In this document: one piece after another, positions 8,794 through 17,095 of the stretch
Numbering within the stretch: the first letter of the stretch is position 1
How the letters are laid out: each line of letters starts with the position of its first letter
Source of the DNA: Ruminococcus flavefaciens
GTDB taxonomy: Bacteria; Bacillota; Clostridia; Oscillospirales; Ruminococcaceae
Assembly (NCBI RefSeq): GCF_900108555.1
Contig: NZ_FNWV01000003.1
Span: forward strand, 1 to 62,168
Reading direction: 5' to 3'
Length of the DNA: 62,168 nucleotides
Position numbers and translations under genes: made by a program
Notes under the pieces: generated by a model
Databases searched by the model: none
What the model saw: the letters and a program-made list of their open reading frames with translations, nothing else
Told to the model about the DNA's origin: nothing

Positions 8794-9747
8794 TCATACT
8801 AATCCTGTCGTTTCGTCAATATTCATCATTATGTTAAGGCACTGTACAGCTGCACCGCTTGCTCCCTTGCCGAGATTATCAAGGCGTGAACAAAGAAGTA
8901 TCTGCTCGTCATTGCCAAAAACAAACACCTGTAACTTGTTCTGTCCGCTGAGAGTATTCGATGCAAGGAAGAACGCTTTCTGCTCGTCAGCTGACATAAG
9001 AGGCATTACCTCTACCATTTTTGCACTCTCATAGTGCTTTGCATACATCTCATGCACCTGCTGCGGTGTAACTTTTTTATCCAACATTCTTGTCTGTATC
9101 GGTACACTTACTACCATGCCGCTGAAATAGTCACATACCATAGGATTGAACATAGGAGTGTATGTAAGTCCCGATACTGCTTTCATCTCAGGCAGATGCT
9201 TATGCTGCTGAGAAAGCGCGTACTGACGGGGACTGTTGAACTCAAAGGGCTTATCCTCGCCCTCGTATACTGCGATAGCCTTTTTGCCTGCTCCGCTGTA
9301 GCCAGAAGTTGCATATGCAAAAACAGGGAAATCAGCAGGTATTATCCCGTTATTTACAAGAGGATAAACTATGGAAGCAAATCCGCTTGCATAACAGCCC
9401 GGAACTGCGACTCTGTTAGATGTGCGTATCTTTTCCCTGTGAGCAGGTGAAAGCTCGGGGAAACCGTAAGCCCAGTCGGGATTTGTACGGTGAGCTGTTG
9501 AAGCGTCGATAATACGTACATGGTCGTTATCCTTGTCGATGAACGATACAGCCTCTATTGAAGCCGCATCAGGCAGACAAAGGAAAACATAGTCCGCACT
9601 GTTGATAAGACGGGCACGTTCGGCAGGGTCTTTTCTCAGCTCCTCGCTGATCTTCATTATCTCAAGGTCTTTTCTGTCCTTGAAGCGCTCCTGTATTTTA
9701 AGACCTGTCGTGCCTTCCTGACCGTCTATGTAGATTTTTACTGACAT
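8794..9747 (-). CDS. argC: N-acetyl-gamma-glutamyl-phosphate reductase
   Basis: NADPH-dependent reduction of N-acetylglutamyl phosphate to the semialdehyde. The catalytic cysteine is C118 in the VPGCYASGF motif. The N-terminus starts with the nucleotide-binding segment IDGQEGTTGLKI, characteristic of the shorter type 2 ArgC. The length of 317 residues agrees with that type. ACGGAGG precedes the start. Upstream is a repeat-filled gap of about 380 bp that separates it from the gene after argH. Confidence 0.95.
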   Translation of the reverse strand: MSVKIYIDGQEGTTGLKIQERFKDRKDLEIMKISEELRKDPAERARLINSADYVFLCLPDAASIEAVSFIDKDNDHVRIIDASTAHRTNPDWAYGFPELSPAHREKIRTSNRVAVPGCYASGFASIVYPLVNNGIIPADFPVFAYATSGYSGAGKKAIAVYEGEDKPFEFNSPRQYALSQQHKHLPEMKAVSGLTYTPMFNPMVCDYFSGMVVSVPIQTRMLDKKVTPQQVHEMYAKHYESAKMVEVMPLMSADEQKAFFLASNTLSGQNKLQVFVFGNDEQILLCSRLDNLGKGASGAAVQCLNIMMNIDETTGLV

Positions 9748-9916
9748 TGTTTATACCTCCGTTACAGCCGTCAGCGCAGAGCCTGCGCCCCCTTGCCACA
9801 TTGTCACTCGTAAACTCGTTCACTTTTATCAACGTCCTTACTCGTACATCGCTTACGGCACTTTTAATTATGAATTGTGCATTATGAATTAATGCAGTCA
9901 CACCTACTACTCATTT

Positions 9917-10096
9917 GCGGACTGCCACATAAGCAGTGCTCCAAATCTTTGATTTGGTCAGCAATGCTATATGCAGAGCTGGCAGCCCCTACAGTGGGTT
10001 ATTTATAGTTTTTGCATAATTGGCGAGCGCGGGTCACGCGCCCCTACAGCACAGAACTTCATTGCTCACGGGCTGTCGAGGACGCCAGCCACTACA
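9917..10096. repeat. Cluster of intergenic palindromic repeats, including one long unit
   Basis: The gap 9748-10127 has no gene. It holds the long 77-bp unit (9917-9993), in which a GGACTGCC...GGCAGCC stem encloses a roughly 50-bp loop with its own CCAAATC-TTT-GATTTGG hairpin. Short units follow at 10027-10048 (CGCGGGTCACGCGCCCCTACA) and 10067-10096. An AT-rich segment at 9865-9895 with aattatgaattgtgcatt-type sequence recurs at 21935-21957. Confidence 0.8.
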
Positions 10097-10127
10097 ATTC
10101 TACTCTCTACTATCTACTCGCTACTCA

Positions 10128-10376
10128 CTATTTCCTGCGCTTATTTACTTTGCGCTCATACTTAGCGCGTTTGGGGTCTTCAAAGTCTGACTTGTCCTCA
10201 ATGAAAGAGTGCCATATGCTTATCGCAAGTGTTATGGTAACTATAACTGCGAACCAGATTATATGCGTTCTCGGCATGACTGCTATCCACAGTCCCATAA
10301 CAAGCTCGCCTATTATCCATGTGACACCCATAAGGATAGTCAGTCCTATGATAAAGGTTATATCCTTTTTCTTCAT
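10128..10376 (-). CDS. Small two-helix membrane protein
   Basis: 82 residues: charged start (MKKKD), two hydrophobic helices (about residues 6-27 and 36-53) and a strongly basic tail ending in KVNKRRK. The start codon lies one base after the argH stop, so it is probably co-translated with argH. An alternative in-frame start at 10403 would overlap argH. No family recognised. Confidence 0.55.
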   Translation of the reverse strand: MKKKDITFIIGLTILMGVTWIIGELVMGLWIAVMPRTHIIWFAVIVTITLAISIWHSFIEDKSDFEDPKRAKYERKVNKRRK

Positions 10377-10377
10377 A

Positions 10378-11757
10378 TCAGAGGTCCAGAGCCTTTTCTG
10401 CAAGCTTTATCTGCTCTCTTACAGCGTCAGGTGAAGGACCGCCCTCGGACTTTCTTTCACGGACACAGGTCTCAAGGCTTATTGCCTCGTATACGTCCTT
10501 GTCAAAGAGATCGGTCATCTTCTTGTATTCCTCTATAGGAAGTGTTTCAAGTGTAAGACCGTCCTCGATGCATCTTGCAACGAGAGTACCTGTTATCTTG
10601 TATGCATCACGGAAAGGCATACCCTTTTTAACGAGATAATCAGCACAGTCCGTAGCATTGATAAATCCTCTTGCAGCTGCGTTTCTCATATTATTCTTGA
10701 GTACGCGCATTGTTGCAAGCATAGGAGTGAAGGTCTTTACACAGAGCTTAACGTTGTCAACTGCATCGAATATAGCTTCCTTGTCCTCCTGCATATCCTT
10801 GTTATAAGCAAGGGGTATGCCCTTCATCATAGTGAGAAGAGTTACAAGGTCGCCGTTGACTCTGCCTGTCTTTCCGCGGATAAGCTCGGTAACGTCAGGG
10901 TTCTTCTTCTGAGGCATTATAGACGAGCCTGTAGCAAAAGCGTCATCAAGCTCAACGAATTTGAATTCCCATGAGCACCAGAGGATTATTTCCTCGGAAA
11001 ATCTTGAAAGATGTGTCATAAGTATGGAGAGTGCCGAGCAAAGCTCGATACAGTAGTCACGGTCGGAAACACCGTCAAGGCTGTTTGGCATAGGCGCTGT
11101 AAAGCCGAGAAGATCTGATGTCTGCTTGCGGTCAGTCTTATAAGTAGTACCTGCAAGCGCACCGCTTCCGAGAGGACAATAGTTCATTCTCTTGCTTGTA
11201 TCCTGCAATCTTTCCATATCACGGAGAAGCATCCATACATAAGCTAAAAGATGATGTGCAAATGTGATAGGCTGTGCTCTCTGGAGGTGAGTATATCCCG
11301 GCATTATAGTCTCGGTATGCTCTCTTGCCATATTGAGAAGCGTAACTGCAAGCTCCTTTACAAGTGAGTATATCTCAGCTATCTCATCACGGAGATAGAG
11401 TCTGAGGTCAACTGCTACCTGATCGTTTCTTGAACGGCTTGTGTGGAGTCTCTTTCCCACATCGCCGAGACGCTTTGTAAGCTCGGCTTCGATGAACATA
11501 TGGATATCCTCGGCATTGGGATCAAGCTCCACAGCTCCGTCAGCTATATCGTTGCTTATCTTGCACAGCTCGCCGACTATGAGCTTGCTGTCCTCCTTTG
11601 GGATTATACCGCAGTCGCCAAGCATAGTTGCATGAGCGATACTTCCGCGTATATCCTGTTCATACATACGGCCGTCAAACGAAATGGAAGAATTGAAAGC
11701 GTTGACGCCCTCGTCGACCTGCTTTGAAAATCTTCCTGCCCACATCATATCTGCCAT
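10378..11757 (-). CDS. argH: Argininosuccinate lyase
   Basis: Splits argininosuccinate into arginine and fumarate, the final step of the pathway. Fumarase/aspartase superfamily signature GSSIMPQKKNP is present, the TSRSRNDQVA segment is near residue 110, and GYTHLQRAQP near 160. The length of 459 residues is standard. AGGAGA precedes the ATG. It follows a lipoprotein hydrolase gene by about 45 bp on the same strand. argG is separate, 2.7 kb upstream. Confidence 0.97.
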   Translation of the reverse strand: MADMMWAGRFSKQVDEGVNAFNSSISFDGRMYEQDIRGSIAHATMLGDCGIIPKEDSKLIVGELCKISNDIADGAVELDPNAEDIHMFIEAELTKRLGDVGKRLHTSRSRNDQVAVDLRLYLRDEIAEIYSLVKELAVTLLNMAREHTETIMPGYTHLQRAQPITFAHHLLAYVWMLLRDMERLQDTSKRMNYCPLGSGALAGTTYKTDRKQTSDLLGFTAPMPNSLDGVSDRDYCIELCSALSILMTHLSRFSEEIILWCSWEFKFVELDDAFATGSSIMPQKKNPDVTELIRGKTGRVNGDLVTLLTMMKGIPLAYNKDMQEDKEAIFDAVDNVKLCVKTFTPMLATMRVLKNNMRNAAARGFINATDCADYLVKKGMPFRDAYKITGTLVARCIEDGLTLETLPIEEYKKMTDLFDKDVYEAISLETCVRERKSEGGPSPDAVREQIKLAEKALDL

Positions 11758-11802
11758 AATTATCTCTCCTGTAATACAAATTTCATATCCGATAAAAAAT
11801 CA

Positions 11803-13170
11803 TTATTTAACACTGTTTTTTACAAATTCAGCTGTATCGTCCATTACCTGCTTATTAAGATGTCCGTCCTCATCGTCAAATAAGTGTCCGAGACCTTCAT
11901 AAAGCTTGAATGTGCAGTTGTCCTTTCCCTCAAGGTATTCCTTCCACAGTGGGAAGTCCTTGTCGGGGTATACCTGTACATCGGAATCGCCCTGTAAGAA
12001 CAGCATGGGTATATCGAGACTCTTTGCAGTCTCGCCTATATTCAACTCCTTAAGGGAATTATAGTAGTTATAACCCCAGCCTAAAAGAGTTGCGTCCTTG
12101 TCATTGCCTTCCTTCATTACAGCTGCATCATCGAGCATTTCCTGCAATGAATCCTTCTGCGAACCGATCTCGGCAGCGTCTCTCTGCGCGGTCAGCTGAT
12201 CTATTACAACATCTACAAGGTCTCTCGGAGTACCTGCAAGTGAGATGATACCCTGTACATCGCTGTTTGCCTTTGCGATAGAAGGTGCAACACAGCCGCC
12301 GAGACTGTGTCCCATTACGAATATGCCGCTTACCTTGCCCTCGTCCACATAGGACTTAGCAAGCTTTACAGCTTCGCCTGCATCTTCAAGAACCTCTTCC
12401 TGTATGGTGTAGTTCCCGTCAGCCGCAAGTTCGGAGTACTGATAAAATCTCTTGTTGTACCTTATGGTAGCAATGCCTCTTTCGGCAAGTCCGTGTGCCA
12501 GCTCGTTGAAAGTAGCAAGCTCGCCGCTGCCCTCGTTCATATTGTGCTGACCCGAACCCTGTATGAGTATCACTACAGGCGGCTTTTCGGCATTCTTAGG
12601 CATAGTGAGCATACCGTCCAACTCTTTTTCGCCTACCTTTATGCAGGTCTCTGCAAATGTGGCAGTCACCTGAGGAGCTATCTCCTCCTCCTGGTGATAA
12701 GTGAACATTATACCCTCGATCTCGCCCTTGTCATTGTAAGCAAGCATGAAATCAAAATCGTTTTTTTCAAAGTCCATAACTGTAGTTACAACAGTCATGC
12801 CCTGCTCGGTCTCGGTCTTTGACTCCTTTACGGCAATGAAATTGCCGCCTTCTTCTTTTATGTTTTTCCAGCCCTCCATGAGTACACCCTCGGTGAGCTG
12901 TTCCTTGCAGTTTTCAGAAAACAGTTCCATAACAGGCTTGAAATCATCATTTAAGATGTCATCAAGGAGCTTTCTCGAAAGCTCGACATAGTCCGTATCG
13001 CTTGAAGCTGAGGTGGTATCTTCCGTTGCAGCTTCCGTAGTAACTGCCGTAACAGCTGCTGCTTCTGTGGTATTATTATTATCGGAAGTCTTTTTCTCTC
13101 CACAGCCTGCAAGCAGGGATACAGCAGCCATAACTGCAAAAACACTTCTGATCTTTCTCATATCTGCCAT
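11803..13170 (-). CDS. Secreted lipoprotein alpha/beta hydrolase with DUF3887-like domain
   Basis: 455 residues. The N-terminus has a lipoprotein signal (basic start, hydrophobic stretch, lipobox LLAGC), then a Thr/Ala/Glu-rich linker. A DUF3887-like domain follows at about 60-155 (LLDDILNDDF...NDFDFMLAYNDKGEIEG). The C-terminal alpha/beta hydrolase has the nucleophile elbow GHSLGG, an oxyanion segment ILIQGSGQHN, a late Asp in LQGDSDVQV and a catalytic-type His in GLGHLFDD. It likely cleaves an ester outside the cell; the substrate is unknown. The start at 13170 is supported by CAGGAGA. It lies upstream of argH on the same strand. Confidence 0.85.
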   Translation of the reverse strand: MADMRKIRSVFAVMAAVSLLAGCGEKKTSDNNNTTEAAAVTAVTTEAATEDTTSASSDTDYVELSRKLLDDILNDDFKPVMELFSENCKEQLTEGVLMEGWKNIKEEGGNFIAVKESKTETEQGMTVVTTVMDFEKNDFDFMLAYNDKGEIEGIMFTYHQEEEIAPQVTATFAETCIKVGEKELDGMLTMPKNAEKPPVVILIQGSGQHNMNEGSGELATFNELAHGLAERGIATIRYNKRFYQYSELAADGNYTIQEEVLEDAGEAVKLAKSYVDEGKVSGIFVMGHSLGGCVAPSIAKANSDVQGIISLAGTPRDLVDVVIDQLTAQRDAAEIGSQKDSLQEMLDDAAVMKEGNDKDATLLGWGYNYYNSLKELNIGETAKSLDIPMLFLQGDSDVQVYPDKDFPLWKEYLEGKDNCTFKLYEGLGHLFDDEDGHLNKQVMDDTAEFVKNSVK

Positions 13171-13187
13171 TATAATTCTCCTGTAGC

Positions 13188-13340
13188 TCAATTTTTCTTT
13201 TTCTGCATTATATTCTCAGCTATGGAACAGCCAAGTCCTGTGATCGCAATAATAAATGTAAAAAGCTCCATTCCCGAGCTGTTAAGCGTAAGGAATATTG
13301 CAAAAAGTATCAAAGCTATGCCAAAATTACCGCTTTTCAT
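13188..13340 (-). CDS. 50-residue membrane miniprotein
   Basis: Short gene encoding a start MKSGNFGIALILFAIF, two hydrophobic helices separated by NSSGME, and a basic tail (MQKKKN). AAGGAGAACTACT directly precedes the ATG. It lies in the gap between the guanine-deaminase-like gene and the lipoprotein hydrolase, in the same direction. The good ribosome-binding site and tidy fit between neighbours support translation. No family recognised. Confidence 0.6.
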   Translation of the reverse strand: MKSGNFGIALILFAIFLTLNSSGMELFTFIIAITGLGCSIAENIMQKKKN

Positions 13341-13384
13341 AGTAGTTCTCCTTATAGTGGTGAGATGTTGAGTGAGATTGTTTG

Positions 13385-13828
13385 TCAGTAGCTCTTTTTG
13401 TCGTTTATGGCACGGTATTCCTCAAAGACTTCAAGGCACTCCTTACGGTCAAGCTCTTCGGATATATCCTCGGGTGACTCGTAGAACACCTTGTCTCTGA
13501 ACCCGATACTGTCTGTATCAGCAATATTACAGCCGAAATACACCTTTCTGATATTCGACCACATTATAGCTCCGCGGCACATGGGGCATGGCTCTGCGGT
13601 AGTGTAGAGCTCACAGCCCGAAAGGTCGTATGTACCGAGATTTTTACAGGCATCACGTATAGCCGTTACTTCTCCGTGGCAGGTAGGGTCGTTCTGCTTT
13701 ATTACTTCGTTATGACCTCTGCCGACCACCTTGCCGTCCCTGACGATGACGCAGCCGAAAGGTCCTCCGTGACCTGCGGTAATGCCTGTCCGAGCCTCGT
13801 CAATGGCTATTTTCATGAATTTATCCAT
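13385..13828 (-). CDS. Guanine deaminase-like cytidine deaminase superfamily enzyme
   Basis: 147 residues with the zinc-dependent deaminase motifs: HGE in TCHGEVTAI and PCPMC in AEPCPMCRGAIMW. The GGPFGCVIV start and NDPTCHGEVTAIRDAC segment are close to Bacillus guanine deaminase (GuaD), which turns guanine into xanthine. A TadA-type tRNA deaminase is less likely given the tail and the NDP motif. The start follows the GNAT gene stop by one base, indicating coupling. Confidence 0.8.
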   Translation of the reverse strand: MDKFMKIAIDEARTGITAGHGGPFGCVIVRDGKVVGRGHNEVIKQNDPTCHGEVTAIRDACKNLGTYDLSGCELYTTAEPCPMCRGAIMWSNIRKVYFGCNIADTDSIGFRDKVFYESPEDISEELDRKECLEVFEEYRAINDKKSY

Positions 13829-13829
13829 A

Positions 13830-14249
13830 TTATTTTACGTACTTGTTGCGGTAAACAAGATCGGGTCTTGTGGTGAAGCCTATGTGCTCCCAGAAGCCGT
13901 TGCCAAGATCGTTGTATTCAAAAACAACGAGAGCCGTTTTCTGTATGCCCTCTTTTTCGAGAGCGTCCATAGCGTGGTTGACCAAGTCCTCACCGATACC
14001 GTGGTTTCTGTATTCGGGAGCAACTACTACATGGTGAAAGAAGCCTCTTCGTCCGTCATGACCTGCCAGTATCGTACCGATTATCTTCTCACCGTCCACA
14101 GCAACAAAGCTTGTGGTGGGATTGCGCTTCAGATATCTTGTGAAGCCTTCCTCGCAGTCGTCAACGGGGTTTGTGCCTTCATGTTCTTTCCAGACTTCTT
14201 CAACGCCTTTCCAGTCATTGATAGTCATGAGCCTTATCTCTACCATAGT
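13830..14249 (-). CDS. GNAT family N-acetyltransferase
   Basis: 139 residues with the GNAT fold. The acetyl-CoA loop is seen in VVVAPEYRNHGIGEDLV (the Q/RxxGxG/A-type motif), followed by the ALVVFEYNDLGNGFWEHIGF strand-helix typical of the C-terminal part. The substrate is not evident. The start at 14249 is set by AAAGGAGA; the frame stays open further upstream but through a repeat region. It is coupled to the following deaminase gene. Confidence 0.85.
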   Translation of the reverse strand, partial: TMVEIRLMTINDWKGVEEVWKEHEGTNPVDDCEEGFTRYLKRNPTTSFVAVDGEKIIGTILAGHDGRRGFFHHVVVAPEYRNHGIGEDLVNHAMDALEKEGIQKTALVVFEYNDLGNGFWEHIGFTTRPDLVYRNKYVK

Positions 14250-14271
14250 AATTCTCCTTTCGCAATAAAAA

Positions 14272-14384
14272 TCAGTTGAGAGTTTAGAGTTGAAAGTTAA
14301 GGCGCTGCCTTCGGCAGAATATCTGAATAATGTGAGCACAGAGAACACATTAACTCTCAACTCTCAATTCTCAACTCTAAACTT
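14272..14384. repeat. Inverted GAGAGTT/AACTCTC repeat between argG and the GNAT gene
   Basis: Left arm 14272-14299 (GTTGAGAGTTTAGAGTTG-like) and right arm 14347-14384 (CTCAACTCTCAATTCTCAAC-like) are inverted copies of a degenerate heptad-like repeat and could form a long hairpin. The loop contains CTGCC-TTC-GGCAG (about 14303-14315). It may terminate or attenuate the argG transcript, although there is no clean T-run. Confidence 0.55.
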
Positions 14385-14456
14385 TATAAAGAAATCGTAA
14401 CAGGCAGGAGAAGGCTCCCCTGCCTGAAACGTTCACTTATTTGAGTATCAGCAATA

Positions 14457-15692
14457 TTACTTATTGTTGCGCTTCTTGTCCAGCTGAGCTCTAACCTTTA
14501 TCGGGAGACCGAAGAGGTTGATGAAGCCTGCTGCGTCAGCCTGATTGTAAACCTCGTCCTCATCGAATGTAGCAACTTCTTCATCATAGAGTGTGTATGG
14601 TGAAGTTACGCCAGCGTTGATGATGTTGCCCTTGTAGAGCTTGAGCTTAACATCGCCTGTAACTCTCTCCTGTGTCTTGTCAACGAAAGCTGTGAGAGCT
14701 TCACGGAGAGGTGTGTACCACTGACCATTGTATACGATATCAGCGAACTTGATGCCGAGGTACTGCTTGATACGTGCAGTTTCCTTGTCAAGTGTGATCG
14801 TTTCGAGAACTTCGTGAGCGTGGTAAAGGATAGCACCGCCGGGAGTCTCATATACGCCTCTTGACTTCATACCAACGAGACGGTTCTCAACGAGGTCTGC
14901 AAGACCGATACCGTTCTCGCCGCCCAGCTTGTTAAGAGCTGATACCATTTCAACACCGTTGAGTGTCTTGCCGTCGAGCTGTGTAGGAACGCCCTTCTCG
15001 AAGTGGATTGTGATATATGTTGGCTTGTCGGGAGCATCGATAGGAGATACGCCCATTTCAAGGAATCCCTTCTTCTCGTACTGCGGCTCGTTTGCAGGAT
15101 CCTCAAGGTCGAGACCTTCGTGTGAAAGGTGCCAGATGTTCTTATCCTTTGAGTAGTTTGTCTCTCTGTTGATCTTGAGCGGGATATTGTGAGCCTCAGC
15201 GTAGTCGATCTCTTCATCACGGCTCTTGATGTCCCATTCTCTCCAAGGAGCGATTATAGCCATTTCAGGAGCGAAAGCCTTGATAGCGAGCTCAAATCTT
15301 ACCTGATCGTTGCCCTTACCTGTACAGCCGTGGCAGATAGCGTCAGCACCCTCTGCAAGAGCGATCTCAGCGATACGCTTAGCAATGATAGGACGTGCAA
15401 ATGATGTACCAAGCATATATCTGTTCTCGTAGATAGCGCCTGCCTGTACTGTAGGATAAACATAGTCCTGAATGAACTCTTCCTTGAGATCGGCGATGAT
15501 GAGCTTTGAAGCACCTGTCTTGATAGCCTTTTCCTCAAGTCCGTCAAGCTCTGTGCCCTGTCCTACGTCACCTGAAACAGCGATAACTTCACAGTTATTG
15601 TAGTTTTCCTTGAGCCACGGAATGATGATAGATGTATCGAGTCCGCCTGAATATGCCAGAACTACTTTTTTGATATCCTTTTTGTTTGCCAT
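14457..15692 (-). CDS. argG: Argininosuccinate synthase
   Basis: Joins citrulline and aspartate with ATP to give argininosuccinate. The PP-loop motif AYSGGLDTS is at residues 13-21, followed by GQG and the [13 protein letters not shown] region. The length of 411 residues is normal. The start at 15692 is set by CAGGAGG; the frame is open further upstream but crosses the promoter. A promoter and ARG-box-like sequences lie just upstream, so this gene is probably regulated by ArgR. The next gene upstream (malate/lactate dehydrogenase) is divergent. Confidence 0.97.
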   Translation of the reverse strand: MANKKDIKKVVLAYSGGLDTSIIIPWLKENYNNCEVIAVSGDVGQGTELDGLEEKAIKTGASKLIIADLKEEFIQDYVYPTVQAGAIYENRYMLGTSFARPIIAKRIAEIALAEGADAICHGCTGKGNDQVRFELAIKAFAPEMAIIAPWREWDIKSRDEEIDYAEAHNIPLKINRETNYSKDKNIWHLSHEGLDLEDPANEPQYEKKGFLEMGVSPIDAPDKPTYITIHFEKGVPTQLDGKTLNGVEMVSALNKLGGENGIGLADLVENRLVGMKSRGVYETPGGAILYHAHEVLETITLDKETARIKQYLGIKFADIVYNGQWYTPLREALTAFVDKTQERVTGDVKLKLYKGNIINAGVTSPYTLYDEEVATFDEDEVYNQADAAGFINLFGLPIKVRAQLDKKRNNK

Positions 15693-15750
15693 TGTTATTA
15701 CCTCCTGAATATAAACGCATAAACTTTGCGTGGATTTGCGATATAAATCT

Positions 15751-15778
15751 ATTATACTACATAGTAAAATAATGTCAA
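15751..15778 (-). promoter_or_regulatory. argG promoter
   Basis: TTGACA (15773-15778), 16-bp spacer, TATAAT (15751-15756) on the minus strand, about 60 bp upstream of the argG start codon. Confidence 0.85.
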
Positions 15779-15785
15779 GTATATT

Positions 15786-15839
15786 TGCATAAATATTCAT
15801 TATTTTTGAAAATATCCACTTTATTTTGCATATTATTCA
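15786..15839 (-). promoter_or_regulatory. Two ARG-box-like operator sites
   Basis: Just upstream of the argG -35, 15786-15799 reads TGCAT-AAAT-ATTCA, one mismatch from the ArgR palindrome TGAAT-N4-ATTCA. A second site at 15827-15839 reads TGCAT-ATT-ATTCA, with one base less in the centre. Paired boxes are usual for hexameric ArgR. The regulator gene is not in the window. Confidence 0.45.
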
Positions 15840-16068
15840 TTCAAGGCTCGGATTTCCTAATTGGTCGGGCTAATCACCGCCTATTATCCACAGAGTGAAA
15901 AAGCTTTGTTAAATGTTACCGCCTTTTGTACGAATTTACGATTTTTGCAATAAAGACGCTTTTTTGCTTGATATTTTTTACCTTTATGTTTATAATGATA
16001 AGTACATATCGCTCTGCAAAGTTATAAAGAAGCGGCAGAGCATACCGAGATCTATGGAGGTTAACATA

Positions 16069-17013
16069 ATGGCTGAGAAAAACGGTACAAAGATAACTAT
16101 ACTTGGCGCAGGCAATGTCGGCGCATCTGTTGCTTATACATTCGCAGTAGCAGGTACCTGCTCTGATATCGTTCTTGTTGATATCAACAAGGCTAAGGCA
16201 AAGGGCGAGGCTATGGATATACGTCAGGGCGTTTCATTCGGCGAGAACGTTGAAGTATTCGACGGCGGATACGAGGACGCTAAAGACTCCGATATCGTAG
16301 TTGTCACTCTTGGTCTTGCAAGAAAGCCCGGTCAGACACGTCTCGACCTTGCTCAGACCAACGTAAATATCATCAAGGAAGTAATGCCTCAGGTGGCTAA
16401 ATACGCTCCCGATGCTATCTATGTAGTTGTCAGCAATCCTGTTGATATCCTTACATATACTATTCTGAAGTGTACAGACCTCAAGCCTAATCAGGTTATT
16501 GGTTCGGGTACAGCTCTTGACACTTCAAGACTTCGTTCAATAATCGCTGACCACGTAGGTCTCAGCCCTAACAGCATTCATGCTTACGTATTCGGCGAGC
16601 ACGGCGATTCATCATTTATCCCATGGTCGATCATGAACATCGCAGGCGTTCCTGTTGATGAATACTGTGCAGACCAGGATCACGCAGACCTTGACGAGGA
16701 CGAGATCATCGACGAAGTCCGCAAGGCAGGCGCAGAGGTCATCAAGAGAAAGGGTGCTACCTTCTATGCTATCGCAATGAGCGTTAACAAGATATGTGAC
16801 ACTGTTCTCCGTGACTCAAAGAACATCTTAACGGTTTCTACTATGATAAACGACAGATACGGTATCAACGATGTATGCCTCAGTCTCCCATGTGTTATCG
16901 GAAGCAACGGTATCGAGAGAGAAGTCTCACCAAAGCTCAACGATAAGGAGATAGAGAAGCTTCAGGACAGCGCAAAGGCACTGAGAAACGTTATTGACCA
17001 GATCCAGTTCTGA
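16069..17013 (+). CDS. L-malate/L-lactate dehydrogenase family enzyme, probably malate dehydrogenase
   Basis: 314 residues: NAD-binding GAGNVGAS near the N-terminus, catalytic His in GEHGDS, and the mobile loop GLARKPGQTR. In lactate dehydrogenases the residue before KPG is Gln (Gln102), which selects pyruvate. Here it is Arg (R85), as in malate dehydrogenases, and Gln102Arg is the classical change that turns a lactate into a malate dehydrogenase. The neighbouring gene is malic enzyme, so oxaloacetate to malate (malate shunt) fits better than lactate formation. The start at 16069 is supported by GGAGG; the frame extends upstream without a ribosome-binding site. Confidence 0.85.
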   Translation: MAEKNGTKITILGAGNVGASVAYTFAVAGTCSDIVLVDINKAKAKGEAMDIRQGVSFGENVEVFDGGYEDAKDSDIVVVTLGLARKPGQTRLDLAQTNVNIIKEVMPQVAKYAPDAIYVVVSNPVDILTYTILKCTDLKPNQVIGSGTALDTSRLRSIIADHVGLSPNSIHAYVFGEHGDSSFIPWSIMNIAGVPVDEYCADQDHADLDEDEIIDEVRKAGAEVIKRKGATFYAIAMSVNKICDTVLRDSKNILTVSTMINDRYGINDVCLSLPCVIGSNGIEREVSPKLNDKEIEKLQDSAKALRNVIDQIQF

Positions 17014-17035
17014 GAAACCGCAAATAAGCATTTTC

Positions 17036-17065
17036 GCGGAGGACTCTTATGTTCTCCGCTTTTTT
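17036..17065 (+). terminator. Intrinsic terminator between the dehydrogenase and malic enzyme genes
   Basis: Stem GCGGAGGAC / GTTCTCCGC with a 6-base loop followed by six T. Because malic enzyme starts only 30 bp later, it may act as a partial terminator that lowers expression of the second gene. Confidence 0.8.
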
Positions 17066-17095
17066 AAAAATAAGACACTGAAAGGAATTTAAACC

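Noticed and set aside
9698..9901. Short minus-strand frame of 67 codons upstream of argC
   Set aside because: It runs through the argC start and AT-rich repeat sequence, has no ribosome-binding site and no recognisable domain.
15913..16068. 52-codon upstream extension of the malate/lactate dehydrogenase
   Set aside because: The extension is hydrophobic noise over the promoter region, and the internal ATG has a strong GGAGG site and matches the family N-terminus.
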